Origin: DATLYF01 sp035575095
GTDB taxonomy: Bacteria; Pseudomonadota; Gammaproteobacteria; Competibacterales; Competibacteraceae
DNA length: 10,260 nucleotides
Assembly: GCA_035575095.1 (NCBI GenBank)
Contig: DATLYF010000153.1
Span: forward strand, 1 to 10,260
Reading direction: 5' to 3'
Shown here: piece after piece, positions 1 through 7,226 of the stretch
Position numbering within the stretch: position 1 is the first letter of the stretch
Layout of the letters: every line of letters starts with the position of its first letter
Position numbers and translations under genes: made by a program
The notes under the pieces: generated by a model
What the model was told of the DNA's origin: nothing
Databases searched by the model: none
What the model saw: only the letters and a program-made list of their open reading frames with translations

Positions 1-2461
1 CGAGCCGGCCCCGCCCCCCAACCCGCCACCGTCGCAGGGACTGTTACAGCTGAGCGGCCAGGTACTGCCAGCCCAAGGCAATGCCGTAGACGGTGACAGC
101 AACGACCCGCTCGCCCCGCGCCGCGCCAACGACAACCCGGCCGAGGCCCAACCCATTCCCGCCCGCGTCATCCTGGGCGGCTACCTCGCCCTGCCCGGAG
201 CCGGTCAGGCCGGCGCCAGCCAGCCCCACGGGGATCCGGCGGACTGGTACCGGGTCACGCTGAGCGCCGGTCAGAGCCTTACCCTCAGCATCGCCGACGA
301 CGGCCTGCACAACGACCTCGACCTGGGGCTGACCCGCCCCGATGGCACCCTGGTCGATCTCAGTGCCGGCCAGAGCCGGCTGGAGAGCCTGCGCGTGCCA
401 GCCGACGGCAACTACCTGGTGCTGGTGCGGGCGGTGAGCGGCGCTTCCGGCTACATCCTCAGCCTCGGCCTGCTCGCGCCAGCGGACAGCGCTGCCGCCC
501 CGCCGCGGCTGTCCAGCGACTTCATGCCCGGCGAGGCGGTCATCGGTCTGCGCGGCGAAGCCGACAGCCGCGGCCTGGCAGCCCTGGGCTTGCGCACCAC
601 GGGGGGCGGCCCCGGCCGCAGCCGGCTGGTTCACCTCGGCGAGTGGCGCGGCGCCAGCAGCTCGAGCCCGGACGATCTGCGCACCGTCGACGCTGAAACC
701 CGGCGCAAGCTCGACACCCTCTACGCCGTCAAGGCGCTGAACCGGTTACCGGAGGTGGCCTGGGCAGCGCCCAACTATCGCTACCGTCTGAGCTTCACGC
801 CCAACGACCCGTTCTATCCGCAGCAGTGGCATCTACCGCTCATCAATCTGCCTACGGCCTGGGATGCCGGTACCGGCGCCGGCGCCATCGTCGCCGTACT
901 CGATACTGGCGTACTGCTCGCCCATCCCGACCTGCAGGGTCAGCTGGTAGACGGCTACGACTTCGTCAGCCTCCCGCTCAACGGCGGCGACGGCGACGGC
1001 ATCGATGCCAACGCCGACGATCCCGGCGATCGCAGCAACCCTGACGGCAGCAGCACCTTCCACGGCACCCACGTCGCCGGCATCGTCGCCGCCGCCGGCC
1101 ACAATGCCGAGGGTGTGGCCGGCGCGGCGTTCGGCTCCCGCATCATGCCGCTGCGGGTGGTCGGCCGCCTGGGCGGCTTCGACTACGACATCGAGCAGGC
1201 GGTGCGCTACGCCGCCGGTCTGGGCAATGATTCCGGCCGGCTGCCAGCGCGGCGCGCCGACGTCATCAATCTCAGCCTGGTCGGTGCGAACATCTCCCCC
1301 GGCCTGCAGTCGGCCATCGACGCCGCCCGCGCCGCCGGCGTGCTGGTGGTGGCCGCAGCCGGCAACGACGCCAGCAGTGCGCCCCAGTACCCGGCCGCTG
1401 CGCCCGGGGTGATCTCGGTGAGCGCCGTGGACCTGGCCAAGAACTCAGCCCGCTACTCCAACTTCGGCCCCACCCTCGACGTCGCCGCGCCCGGCGGCGA
1501 CCTGAGTCAAGATCTGGACGGCAATGGCCGCCCCGATGGCGTGCTCAGCACCCTGGCCAGCGACGCCGCCGGCAGCCTACAAGTCGGCTACGGTCTGGCC
1601 GATGGCACTTCCATGGCCAGCCCGCACGTGGCGGCGGTGCTCGCCTTGATGCGCGCCGTCAACCCGACCCTGCTCCCGGCCCAGGTCGATGCCCTGCTGG
1701 CCGCCGGTGCACTGAGCGACGACCTGGGCGCTCCCGGCCGCGACGAGCGTTACGGGCACGGGCTGATCAACGCCTACAAGGCGGTGCAGGCGGCCCGCGA
1801 CGGCCAGCCGTTGCAGCCACTGCTGGTGGTGACGCCGGCGGCGCTGAACTTCGGCCTGGACCTGGAGACACTGACTCTGACGGTCAGCAACGGCGGTGGC
1901 GGCAATCTCAGCGTGCAGCCGCCCACCGAGGATTCCGGCGGCTGGCTGCGCATCAGCGCCGAGAGCGCCGAGCGCTATCGGGTGTCGGTCGACCGCAGCA
2001 GCCTGGCCGACGGCGTCTACCACGCCACCATCACCTTCCGCTCCAACGCCAATACGGTGCAGGTGCCGGTGCTGCTGCAGGTGGCCCGTAGCCTGGACAG
2101 CCGCGCCGATATCGGCCAGCAATATGTGCTGCTGGTCGAACCGCAGACGCTGCGCACCGTGGCCAGCGTGGCCGTGGCGCGCGGCGCCGACGGCCGCTAT
2201 CCGTTCGCTATCGAGAACGTGCCCACCGGCGAATATCTCCTGTACAGCGGCTCCGACCTGGACAACGACGGTTTCATCTGCGATCCGGGCGAGTCCTGCG
2301 GCGCCTATCTGACCCTCGACAAGCCCGCCCTGGTCAGCGTTACCGGCGATCAGGGCAGTCTGGACTTTCCGGCCGGTTTCGCCGGCGGCGTGAGCGAGGC
2401 CCGCGCCGCCGCGCTGCCGGAAGACGGCCTGCGCCATCGTCCGGAGGGATTGGAGCGTTGA
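1..2461 (+). CDS. Secreted subtilisin-like serine protease (S8), multidomain, 5' end outside window
   Basis: The frame is open from base 2 to the TGA at 2459-2461, giving 819 residues; start and signal peptide lie upstream. An internal GTG at 395 is not the start, because the coding pattern continues before it. In window numbering, a Pro-rich linker (residues 1-11) precedes a PPC-like beta domain (about 60-152) and an I9-like propeptide region ending in APNYRY (about 175-257). The S8 catalytic domain follows (about 285-590). Its triad is complete: Asp301 in VLDTGV, His354 in HGTHVAG and Ser537 in GTSMASPH, with oxyanion Asn455 in AAGND. After it come a BACON-like Ig-type region (about 607-698) and a transthyretin-like tail. 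The tail has an acidic loop, DLDNDGFICDPGESCG (about 752-767), that may bind calcium or form a disulfide. The family hydrolyses peptide bonds and is made as a secreted zymogen. Family call is secure; minor domain names are inferred from pattern. Substrate is unknown. Confidence 0.93.
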   Translation, partial: EPAPPPNPPPSQGLLQLSGQVLPAQGNAVDGDSNDPLAPRRANDNPAEAQPIPARVILGGYLALPGAGQAGASQPHGDPADWYRVTLSAGQSLTLSIADDGLHNDLDLGLTRPDGTLVDLSAGQSRLESLRVPADGNYLVLVRAVSGASGYILSLGLLAPADSAAAPPRLSSDFMPGEAVIGLRGEADSRGLAALGLRTTGGGPGRSRLVHLGEWRGASSSSPDDLRTVDAETRRKLDTLYAVKALNRLPEVAWAAPNYRYRLSFTPNDPFYPQQWHLPLINLPTAWDAGTGAGAIVAVLDTGVLLAHPDLQGQLVDGYDFVSLPLNGGDGDGIDANADDPGDRSNPDGSSTFHGTHVAGIVAAAGHNAEGVAGAAFGSRIMPLRVVGRLGGFDYDIEQAVRYAAGLGNDSGRLPARRADVINLSLVGANISPGLQSAIDAARAAGVLVVAAAGNDASSAPQYPAAAPGVISVSAVDLAKNSARYSNFGPTLDVAAPGGDLSQDLDGNGRPDGVLSTLASDAAGSLQVGYGLADGTSMASPHVAAVLALMRAVNPTLLPAQVDALLAAGALSDDLGAPGRDERYGHGLINAYKAVQAARDGQPLQPLLVVTPAALNFGLDLETLTLTVSNGGGGNLSVQPPTEDSGGWLRISAESAERYRVSVDRSSLADGVYHATITFRSNANTVQVPVLLQVARSLDSRADIGQQYVLLVEPQTLRTVASVAVARGADGRYPFAIENVPTGEYLLYSGSDLDNDGFICDPGESCGAYLTLDKPALVSVTGDQGSLDFPAGFAGGVSEARAAALPEDGLRHRPEGLER

Positions 2462-2490
2462 GGCACGGCCGCTCGGACGGGCGCTCGGCT

Positions 2491-2516
2491 GCGCTTGCCG
2501 GCCCGGCAGGCGCGGT
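2491..2516 (+). terminator. Hairpin terminator between convergent protease and mtfA genes
   Basis: GCGCTTGCC (2491-2499) pairs with GGCAGGCGC (2505-2513) through nine positions, with one G-T wobble and a 5-base loop. A short GGTTT run follows. The hairpin sits 30 bases after the stop of the S8 protease gene and just before the mtfA stop on the other strand, where a terminator is expected. The T-run is short, so its efficiency as an intrinsic terminator is uncertain. For the minus-strand transcript no T-run is visible. Confidence 0.5.
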
Positions 2517-3293
2517 TTAGGCGCGCAGGGACACGCCGAGGACGGAGCGCGGGTCCTGCCGGTAGAAGGCAGCGAGCTGGCGGTAGAGCGCCGGATAGTC
2601 GTCGAGCAGTGCGGGGTTCTCGAAGAATGCCTCGCTGGCCACGGCGAAGAACTCGCCCGGGCTCTCCGTGGCGTAAGCGTCGAGCCGGGTTTCCTGCCCG
2701 GCGTCCACGCGCCGGCACAGATCCTCGTAGGCGGCGCCAAACGTCCGCGCCCATTCGCTCACCCGCATGCCCCGGTGCAGCGGCGGCAGGCCGTTGGCGT
2801 CGCCGTTGAGCATGTCCAGCTTGTGCGCCATCTCGTGGATGACCACGTTGTAGCCGCTGGCCGGGTCGGGCTGGGCGACATCCTCCCAGGACAGCACCAG
2901 CGGTCCCTGCTCCCAGGCCTCGCCGCTGCGCACCTCCTCCCACTGGTGCTCCAGGCCGATCTCGTCGTGATAGCGCTGGCGAGTGAGAAAGCCGCTGGGA
3001 TAGACGATCACCGTCCACCAGCCGCGGTACCAGTCCAGCCCCAGATTGAGGATGGGCAGACAGGCCTGGGCGGCTATGCTCAGGCGCATGTCCTCGGAGA
3101 GCTGCAGACCGTCGGCGCCGTGCAGCTCCTTTTCATGCAGGAACAGCACCGTCAGCTCGCGCAACCGCTCCCGTTCTACGGGGGCCAGGCGGGCGCAGGC
3201 CGGAATGCCTGCCAGCAGCCGCCGCCAGCGCGCCGGCTCCAGGATGGCGCGGCGCAGCACCCGCCGCCGCCGCCATTCACGCAGCCAGCCCAT
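2517..3293 (-). CDS. mtfA: MtfA-family zinc metallopeptidase (M90)
   Basis: This 258-residue protein is close to the usual MtfA length (E. coli about 265). The zinc motif is His153-Glu154-x-x-His157 in VIHEMAHKLDMLNGD. A conserved acidic segment, YATESPGEFFAVASEAFF (207-224), supplies the likely third ligand (Glu210 or Glu214). The N-terminus is very basic and there is no signal peptide, so it is cytosolic. In E. coli MtfA is an aminopeptidase that binds the repressor Mlc and so affects glucose PTS expression; whether that holds here is unknown. The ATG at 3293 lies only 3 bases after the stop of the upstream small membrane gene, so the two are probably co-transcribed and perhaps translationally coupled. 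The stop is TAA at 2517-2519. Confidence 0.92.
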   Translation of the reverse strand: MGWLREWRRRRVLRRAILEPARWRRLLAGIPACARLAPVERERLRELTVLFLHEKELHGADGLQLSEDMRLSIAAQACLPILNLGLDWYRGWWTVIVYPSGFLTRQRYHDEIGLEHQWEEVRSGEAWEQGPLVLSWEDVAQPDPASGYNVVIHEMAHKLDMLNGDANGLPPLHRGMRVSEWARTFGAAYEDLCRRVDAGQETRLDAYATESPGEFFAVASEAFFENPALLDDYPALYRQLAAFYRQDPRSVLGVSLRA

Positions 3294-3296
3294 GGC

Positions 3297-3542
3297 TCAG
3301 CCCCGGCGGTCGCGGCGCGCAGCCGCCTGCTGCCGCTCCAGATAGCGCTCGGCCCAGCGGAACAGCGCCCAGATCGGCGCACCGATCACCGCCACCGCCA
3401 GGAGGATGCAGATAATCAGCACCAGCCACAGCGGCAGGCTGGACCACCAGGCGCGGACGAACCACACCAGCCCCCAGATGAGGGCGGCGCTCAGTGCCAG
3501 CGAGACGAGAAAGGTGCCGAAATCCTTCCAGTCGAAGAACAT
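3297..3542 (-). CDS. Small two-helix membrane protein upstream of mtfA
   Basis: This 81-residue protein starts MFFDWKDFG and has two strongly hydrophobic segments (about residues 9-29 and 36-59). A basic, probably cytosolic tail follows, rich in Arg, Gln and Ala (ERQQAAARRDRRG). I do not recognise a family. The ATG at 3540-3542 is preferred over an in-frame ATG at 3602: the hydrophobic profile begins right after it, the 20 extra residues look non-coding, and neither site has a strong ribosome site (a GAAG lies 7 bases before 3542). It ends 3 bases before mtfA, which suggests an operon. It may anchor or assist MtfA at the membrane, but that rests on position alone. Confidence 0.72.
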   Translation of the reverse strand: MFFDWKDFGTFLVSLALSAALIWGLVWFVRAWWSSLPLWLVLIICILLAVAVIGAPIWALFRWAERYLERQQAAARRDRRG

Positions 3543-3629
3543 AGCGGCTTCAGTCCTCGGCGGTATCGCCAATCCTGTGGGCGGCTCTCCCAATGTGCTC
3601 ATCGGAAGGTGCAGCGCACGATCCCGGCA

Positions 3630-4685
3630 TTACACCCACAGCCTCTCCACCGGCTCCGGCCGGCGCAGCAGCAAGTCGGTGATATGCTCCAGGATCGGCC
3701 ACAGCACCACCAGCTGAGTGAAACGGATGGCCGAGACCCGCTCATGCTTCATCCGCTCCTCGCCGTCGATGGGCGGGATGCCGGTGAAGGCGACGATATG
3801 CTTCTCCAGGGCCGAGACATTGCGCCGGGTCATCTGCCCGTCGAGGTGGATAGCGGTAGCGCGCCGCCCCCAGTAGGTGCGTGGTACCACGGCGAACAGG
3901 AAGGGATTGGGGTCGGCCCCCAAGGCGCGCGCCAGGTTGAAGGGCACCCGCATGGTCGGCAGCGGCGTGCCGATGGGCTGGAAGATCAGCTCCATGTAGA
4001 AGCAGTTCTCCGGCGGCTCGCCCAGGTATTCGTTCTGCGCCAGGTCCGCCAGGCGGCTGGAGTGGATCTTGATGACCACGTTGGCGTCGGTCTTCTGGAA
4101 CTCGATCCAGCGTTTGTAGGCCGCCTCCCGCGCCAGCATCTCCTCGGTCAGGTACTCCACCTGGTGGCCGCGGTACTTGGTGTCGCGGGCGACTTTCCAG
4201 CGCCACTTGATGTCGCGGTCCGGATCGACGTAGATGCGGTAGTCGAGCAGCGGCAGGAACTCCGGATAGAGGGCGTGCAGCCCCTCGATGATGAGGATCG
4301 GCGGAGCGGTCACGGCGCGCGGCGGATCGAAGGTGCCGGTGCGGTGGTTGTAGATCGGAATCTCCACCGTCTCGCCGCGACGCAATGCCTCCAGATCGCG
4401 GCGCAACTGGCCCAGGTAGTTGGCCTCCGGATCGAGCGGCAGGCGCCCGCTGCGGCGGCGCTGCGCGCGGTCCTCCTTGTGGTAGCCGTCCATGGCGATG
4501 GTGCCGACGATGTCCGGTCCCAGCATGCGGCGCAGACCATTGGTGTAGGTGGTCTTGCCGCTGCCACTGTCACCGGCCACGCCGATGAAAATGGGCGGAC
4601 CGGGGCGGCGCAGCAGCTCGCGCAGGCTCGGGCGGGGCGCATTCTCGTCGGCGCCGGTGGGGATGGTCGAGGTGTCCAGGGACAC
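3630..4685 (-). CDS. Phosphoribulokinase/uridine kinase-family P-loop kinase, class II (plant/cyanobacterial)-like
   Basis: The protein has 351 residues from the GTG at 4683-4685. This start is chosen because a GGAGAAG ribosome site ends 6 bases upstream; a TTG at 4712 would add 9 residues but has no ribosome site. Walker A is GVAGDSGSGKTT (35-46). MDGYH (65-69) corresponds to the D-x-[YF]-H substrate/base motif, LPLDPEANY (82-90) to the LDPRAN stretch of plant-type enzymes, PIYNHRTGTFDPP (110-122) to their PIYNH-TG-DPP stretch, and IEGLHALY (133-140) to the Walker B region. HLDGQ near residue 280 also resembles a plant-type C-terminal block. Gammaproteobacterial Calvin-cycle PRKs are usually about 290 residues and of another type. 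The redox cysteines of plant PRK are absent: the P-loop position is Ser, and the only cysteine is at 228. PRK phosphorylates ribulose 5-phosphate with ATP; the actual substrate here is unproven. Confidence 0.82.
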   Translation of the reverse strand: MSLDTSTIPTGADENAPRPSLRELLRRPGPPIFIGVAGDSGSGKTTYTNGLRRMLGPDIVGTIAMDGYHKEDRAQRRRSGRLPLDPEANYLGQLRRDLEALRRGETVEIPIYNHRTGTFDPPRAVTAPPILIIEGLHALYPEFLPLLDYRIYVDPDRDIKWRWKVARDTKYRGHQVEYLTEEMLAREAAYKRWIEFQKTDANVVIKIHSSRLADLAQNEYLGEPPENCFYMELIFQPIGTPLPTMRVPFNLARALGADPNPFLFAVVPRTYWGRRATAIHLDGQMTRRNVSALEKHIVAFTGIPPIDGEERMKHERVSAIRFTQLVVLWPILEHITDLLLRRPEPVERLWV

Positions 4686-4837
4686 GGGGGGCTTCTCCAG
4701 AGTGCTCGGCAAGCAACAGTGTGCGTGTCCACCCGGCGCCGATCAAGACTGGGATTACGCGGCTGGCCGGCACCGCTTTCCTGTCCCGACGCACGCAAAT
4801 GCGAGGATATTCGTCTGCGTTCGTCAAGCACCCGCTC

Positions 4838-5395
4838 TCAGGGCGGGGAAATGCCGATGGGCGCCGGTTTGAACGGTACCGGCGGTTTGCGCGGCGGATG
4901 CTCCGGCCAGGGCAGGGGGCGGTCGCTGGGATCGATATACGGCGGCCGCGGGTGGTGAGGTTTCGGATGAGGCCACCAGCCATCGGGATAGGGATGTTTG
5001 CCGATGCCGATGCCGATGCCGAAGGAAGAGCGGTTCTCCCAGTATCTGTACGGCCCAGGAGGGCTGTAGAGGATGACGCGGTCGTCATCGTAATCCCGCG
5101 CCGGCGCCCCCACCTGCACGTTCAGCGGCGGCGGGAGCTGTACCACCGGCTGGCTGGCCCTGGCCTTGTCCCGCTCCGCCAGCTCATCCAGCATGGCCTT
5201 CTCGCCTTCGCGCAGGCCGGTGCCACCGACGGTGGACACACCGCTCTCGATGTCGAGCTGACGCGCCTCGGCCCCGGCCGGTGGGCGATCGCCGTAGTGG
5301 GTGCGCCCCTGCTCGTCCTGCCAGGTATAGATCTCGGCCTGCGCTGCGCCGGCCAGCAGGCCCAGCGCGACGATGATCGATTTCGGGCAACGCAT
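4838..5395 (-). CDS. Exported DUF4124-domain protein with Pro/His-rich tail
   Basis: The protein has 185 residues. A signal peptide (MRCPKSIIVALGLLAGAAQA) is followed by a likely cleavage site before EIYTW. The next segment, IYTWQDEQGRTHYGDRPP (22-39), is the signature of DUF4124, a small domain common in exported proteobacterial proteins. A charged middle (about 60-85) leads to a Gly-Ile repeat and then an unusual tail very rich in Pro, His and Trp (from about residue 132). An AAAGGAGAGG ribosome site sits 6 bases before the ATG, so the start is secure. It is divergent from the tetR-like gene (178-base gap) and 152 bases upstream of the PRK-like gene, so co-transcription is possible but unshown. 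Function is unknown; the His/Pro-rich tail could bind metal or cell wall, which is speculation. Confidence 0.85.
   Translation of the reverse strand: MRCPKSIIVALGLLAGAAQAEIYTWQDEQGRTHYGDRPPAGAEARQLDIESGVSTVGGTGLREGEKAMLDELAERDKARASQPVVQLPPPLNVQVGAPARDYDDDRVILYSPPGPYRYWENRSSFGIGIGIGKHPYPDGWWPHPKPHHPRPPYIDPSDRPLPWPEHPPRKPPVPFKPAPIGISPP
5000..5022. repeat. Hexanucleotide tandem repeat (GCCGAT, almost four copies)
   Basis: Three perfect GCCGAT copies and a partial fourth (GCCGA) lie inside the DUF4124 gene. On the coding strand they read as alternating Gly-Ile codons. Because the unit is six bases, slippage would add or remove Gly-Ile pairs without a frameshift. Confidence 0.8.
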
Positions 5396-5506
5396 CCGGG
5401 TCCTCTCCTTTCGCTGCGCAGCGACCGACTTGGGAAAGCCGCGCCGTTTGCTCGATTCTAGCTACTGATGCTCTCTTGGACCGCGCCCGTGCCCCATCGT
5501 TGGAAC

Positions 5507-5519
5507 TGAACGGCGCTCA
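5507..5519. promoter_or_regulatory. Predicted TetR operator, copy upstream of its own gene
   Basis: TGAACGGCGCTCA is an imperfect palindrome (TGAaC-GGC-GcTCA). It matches the box at 7202-7214 at 10 of 13 positions, and both share the TGAAC-NNN-GNTCA frame with 7242-7254. It covers the place where a -35 would sit for the -10-like TATACA at 5536-5541, so binding there would block transcription of the regulator gene. That the adjacent TetR protein binds it is inferred. Confidence 0.4.
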
Positions 5520-5535
5520 ATCCGTGCCGGAACGT

Positions 5536-5541
5536 TATACA
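5536..5541 (+). promoter_or_regulatory. Candidate -10 element of the tetR-like gene
   Basis: TATACA lies 32 bases before the ATG at 5574 in an otherwise GC-rich stretch. No good -35 is visible at 16-18 bases upstream (the 17-spaced hexamer is GCGCTC), so this would be a weak promoter. The predicted start site is near 5548, giving a leader of about 26 bases. Confidence 0.35.
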
Positions 5542-5573
5542 ATGGAATCCAACTCCAATAATGAGCGGACACC

Positions 5574-6188
5574 ATGGGACGACGCAACGACCACACTCGG
5601 GAAGAACTGCGCGAGATGGCGCTTCAGGCCGCCGAGAAGATCATCGTCGAACAGGGCTACGCCGGCCTCAGCGCGCGCAAGGTAGCCACCGAGATCGGTT
5701 ACACCGTAGGCAGCCTGTATCTGGTGTTTCGCAATCTGGATGACCTCATCGTGCAGGTCAACGCCCGCACCCTGGACGAGCTCTACGACTGCCTGCAGAC
5801 GACGGTGGACGAACGCCAGCCGCCGCGCGAGCGCATCCTGGCCATGGGCCGCGCCTACATCGACTTCGCCACCCGCCATGCCCACCGCTGGAAGTTGATT
5901 TTCGCCCATCGCCTGCCGCAACAGGAGCCAACACCGGAGAGCTTCATCGCTCGGGTCGCCCGCATGTTCGAGCTGGTGCGCCACCATCTGCAAGCGCTGG
6001 CCCCGCAGCGTAGCCCGGAGGAGCTGGCCCTGGCCGCTCACGCCCTGTGGAGTGGGGTGCACGGTGTCGCTATCCTCGGCCTGGATCAGAAGCTCCAGGC
6101 CGATCATGGCCTGCCGGTGCAGTTCACCGTGCAGGAGGTGGCGGATTCACTGATCGACCGCTATCTGATCGGGTTGCTGCAGGGGTGA
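5574..6188 (+). CDS. TetR-family transcriptional regulator with WHG-type C-terminal domain
   Basis: The protein has 204 residues. The N-terminal TetR DNA-binding domain spans about residues 9-58, with the helix-turn-helix in LSARKVATEIGYTVGSLYLVFR (32-53); SLYLVFRNLDDL matches the family's usual G-x-x-Y-x-x-F-x-x-K-x-x-L end. The C-terminal ligand/dimer domain carries Trp159-x-x-x-His163-Gly164 in LWSGVHGVAIL, the mark of the WHG subgroup. The ATG at 5574 gives a normal family length and an MGRRNDHTRE start. The ribosome site is weak (a GAGCGG about 6 bases upstream). It runs toward the yiaA-like gene with only 6 bases between stops. The likely role is repression of its own and neighbouring promoters (boxes at 5507-5519, 7202-7214 and 7242-7254). 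Its ligand is unknown. Confidence 0.93.
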   Translation: MGRRNDHTREELREMALQAAEKIIVEQGYAGLSARKVATEIGYTVGSLYLVFRNLDDLIVQVNARTLDELYDCLQTTVDERQPPRERILAMGRAYIDFATRHAHRWKLIFAHRLPQQEPTPESFIARVARMFELVRHHLQALAPQRSPEELALAAHALWSGVHGVAILGLDQKLQADHGLPVQFTVQEVADSLIDRYLIGLLQG

Positions 6189-6194
6189 GCGCCC

Positions 6195-6470
6195 TCACTC
6201 CAGGTCGTAATCCTTGAGGATCTTCTCGGTACGCGCCTCCTGGATGCGGTTGATGAGCTTGCGCGATTCGAACTCATCGCGCAGGGTCTTGGCCAGGGTG
6301 AAGGTAGAGCCGACCACGAACAGGGTGCCCATGGCCAGATAGCCCTTGACCCACAGCTCCACGGGCATGAACACGATACCGACCGCCATGGCCAGCACCG
6401 CTGCACAGAACGAGGTCTTCACGAACACCAGCCAGGCCGGGGAATTGAGCTGAAAAGTCTGGGTTTCCAT
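6195..6470 (-). CDS. YiaA/YiaB-type two-helix inner-membrane protein
   Basis: The protein has 91 residues. Two hydrophobic helices (about 14-35 and 42-62) are joined by a short Val-Glu-Leu-Trp-Val-Lys loop. A KTLRDEFESR segment then leads into a charged tail. The helix-loop-helix followed by K-x-x-RD resembles the YiaAB two-helix domain. The ATG at 6470 is backed by an AGAGGAG ribosome site 8 bases upstream. It lies 22 bases downstream of the pspA-like gene on the same strand, so the two form a probable operon. Members of this family are small inner-membrane proteins of poorly known function; pairing with a PspA-type protein suggests a role in membrane stress. Its stop is 6 bases from the convergent tetR-like stop, leaving no room for a separate terminator. 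Confidence 0.82.
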   Translation of the reverse strand: METQTFQLNSPAWLVFVKTSFCAAVLAMAVGIVFMPVELWVKGYLAMGTLFVVGSTFTLAKTLRDEFESRKLINRIQEARTEKILKDYDLE

Positions 6471-6492
6471 GACGGCGCTCCTCTAGCGACTC

Positions 6493-7182
6493 TCAAGCGC
6501 AATCCGCGTCCGCCAGCCGGCGCTTGAGCGCCGCCAGCTCTTCCTCTACCCGGCTGTGCTCGGCCTGCCCGTCCAGCCGGCTCTCCAGGCTATCCTCGCC
6601 GCTGTCCAGTGCCGCCAGTGCCTCGGCTCTGGCCTCCAGTTCCTCCACCTGTGCGATCATGCGCTCCATGGCATAGGGCAGATCCACGCTGCCGTCCTCG
6701 GCCAGCTCCAGCTGGGTGGCGTGCAGCGCCCGCCGCGCCACTGCCAGCCGCCGCCGCGCCGCCAGCCGCGCCTGTTCCTGGCAGGCGCGCCGCCAGCGCT
6801 GCTCCAGTTCCTCCAGTTGGCTGCGCAACCGCTCGCTGGTGCGGCGGGCCTTGGCCAGATCGGCCGCGATCTCCTCGATACTGCGCTCCAGCTCCAGCCG
6901 CCGCGCCAGGGCCTGTCGGGCCAGCTCGTCATCGTTCTGGCGCAGCGCCTGTTCGGCTCGCACCTGCCATTGGCGGATACGCTTGCCGATGTCCTCGCGC
7001 TGGGCGCCCAGCCGCTTCTCCCAGGCCAGCGCTTCCACCGCCGCCACCCGGAACCGACGCACCTGCTCGTGCAGTTCGCGTACGCCCTGCTTGAGCAGCA
7101 ATTCCGGGTCCTCCAGCTGGTCGAGCCGATGATGGAGCTGGGCTTTGCACAGGATGTGAAGGCGTTGCAAGAGGTAAGGCAT
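6493..7182 (-). CDS. PspA/IM30-family phage-shock-like protein
   Basis: The protein has 229 residues and is almost wholly helical and charged, with long coiled-coil heptads (about 40-150 and 185-228). The start, MPYLLQRLHILCKAQLHHRLDQ followed by EDPELLLKQ, matches the PspA N-terminus: an amphipathic membrane-binding helix, then L-D-x-x-EDPE and a helix of the R-E-L-x-x-x-V type. PspA/IM30 proteins bind stressed inner membranes, form ESCRT-III-like assemblies and, in enterobacteria, inhibit PspF. The ATG at 7182 is chosen because an AGGGGAGAAG ribosome site lies just upstream and the PspA motif begins at once. A longer frame from 7248 would add a poor 22-residue extension that overlaps promoter sequence. 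It heads an operon with the yiaA-like gene. No pspB, pspC or pspF is in the window, so regulation may be by the TetR protein instead. Confidence 0.87.
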   Translation of the reverse strand: MPYLLQRLHILCKAQLHHRLDQLEDPELLLKQGVRELHEQVRRFRVAAVEALAWEKRLGAQREDIGKRIRQWQVRAEQALRQNDDELARQALARRLELERSIEEIAADLAKARRTSERLRSQLEELEQRWRRACQEQARLAARRRLAVARRALHATQLELAEDGSVDLPYAMERMIAQVEELEARAEALAALDSGEDSLESRLDGQAEHSRVEEELAALKRRLADADCA

Positions 7183-7201
7183 GGTTTCTTCTCCCCTAAA
7201 T

Positions 7202-7214
7202 TGAACGATGTTCA
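7202..7214. promoter_or_regulatory. Predicted operator box 1 in the pspA-protease divergent region
   Basis: TGAACGATGTTCA is a perfect 5-bp inverted repeat with a 3-base spacer. It lies about 6-18 bases after the predicted transcription start of pspA, where a bound repressor would block initiation or clearance. It begins exactly 40 bp from box 2. Confidence 0.55.
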
Positions 7215-7226
7215 TATGCAAGCAGA

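Noticed and set aside
1577..2740. Long minus-strand open frame (387 codons) opposite the S8 protease gene
   Set aside because: Low-complexity Ala/Gly/Gln product, no motif, antisense to a gene with an intact catalytic triad.
4831..4847. Short hairpin CCCGC/GCGGG at the end of the DUF4124 gene as a terminator
   Set aside because: Only a 5-bp stem, overlaps the stop codon, no T-run.
2775..4958. Very long open frame on the + strand (727 codons) antisense to mtfA, the small membrane gene, the PRK-like gene and part of the DUF4124 gene
   Set aside because: It is a mirror frame typical of GC-rich DNA: the product is Gln/His/Arg/Gly-biased with no domain, while the minus-strand genes show clear family motifs.
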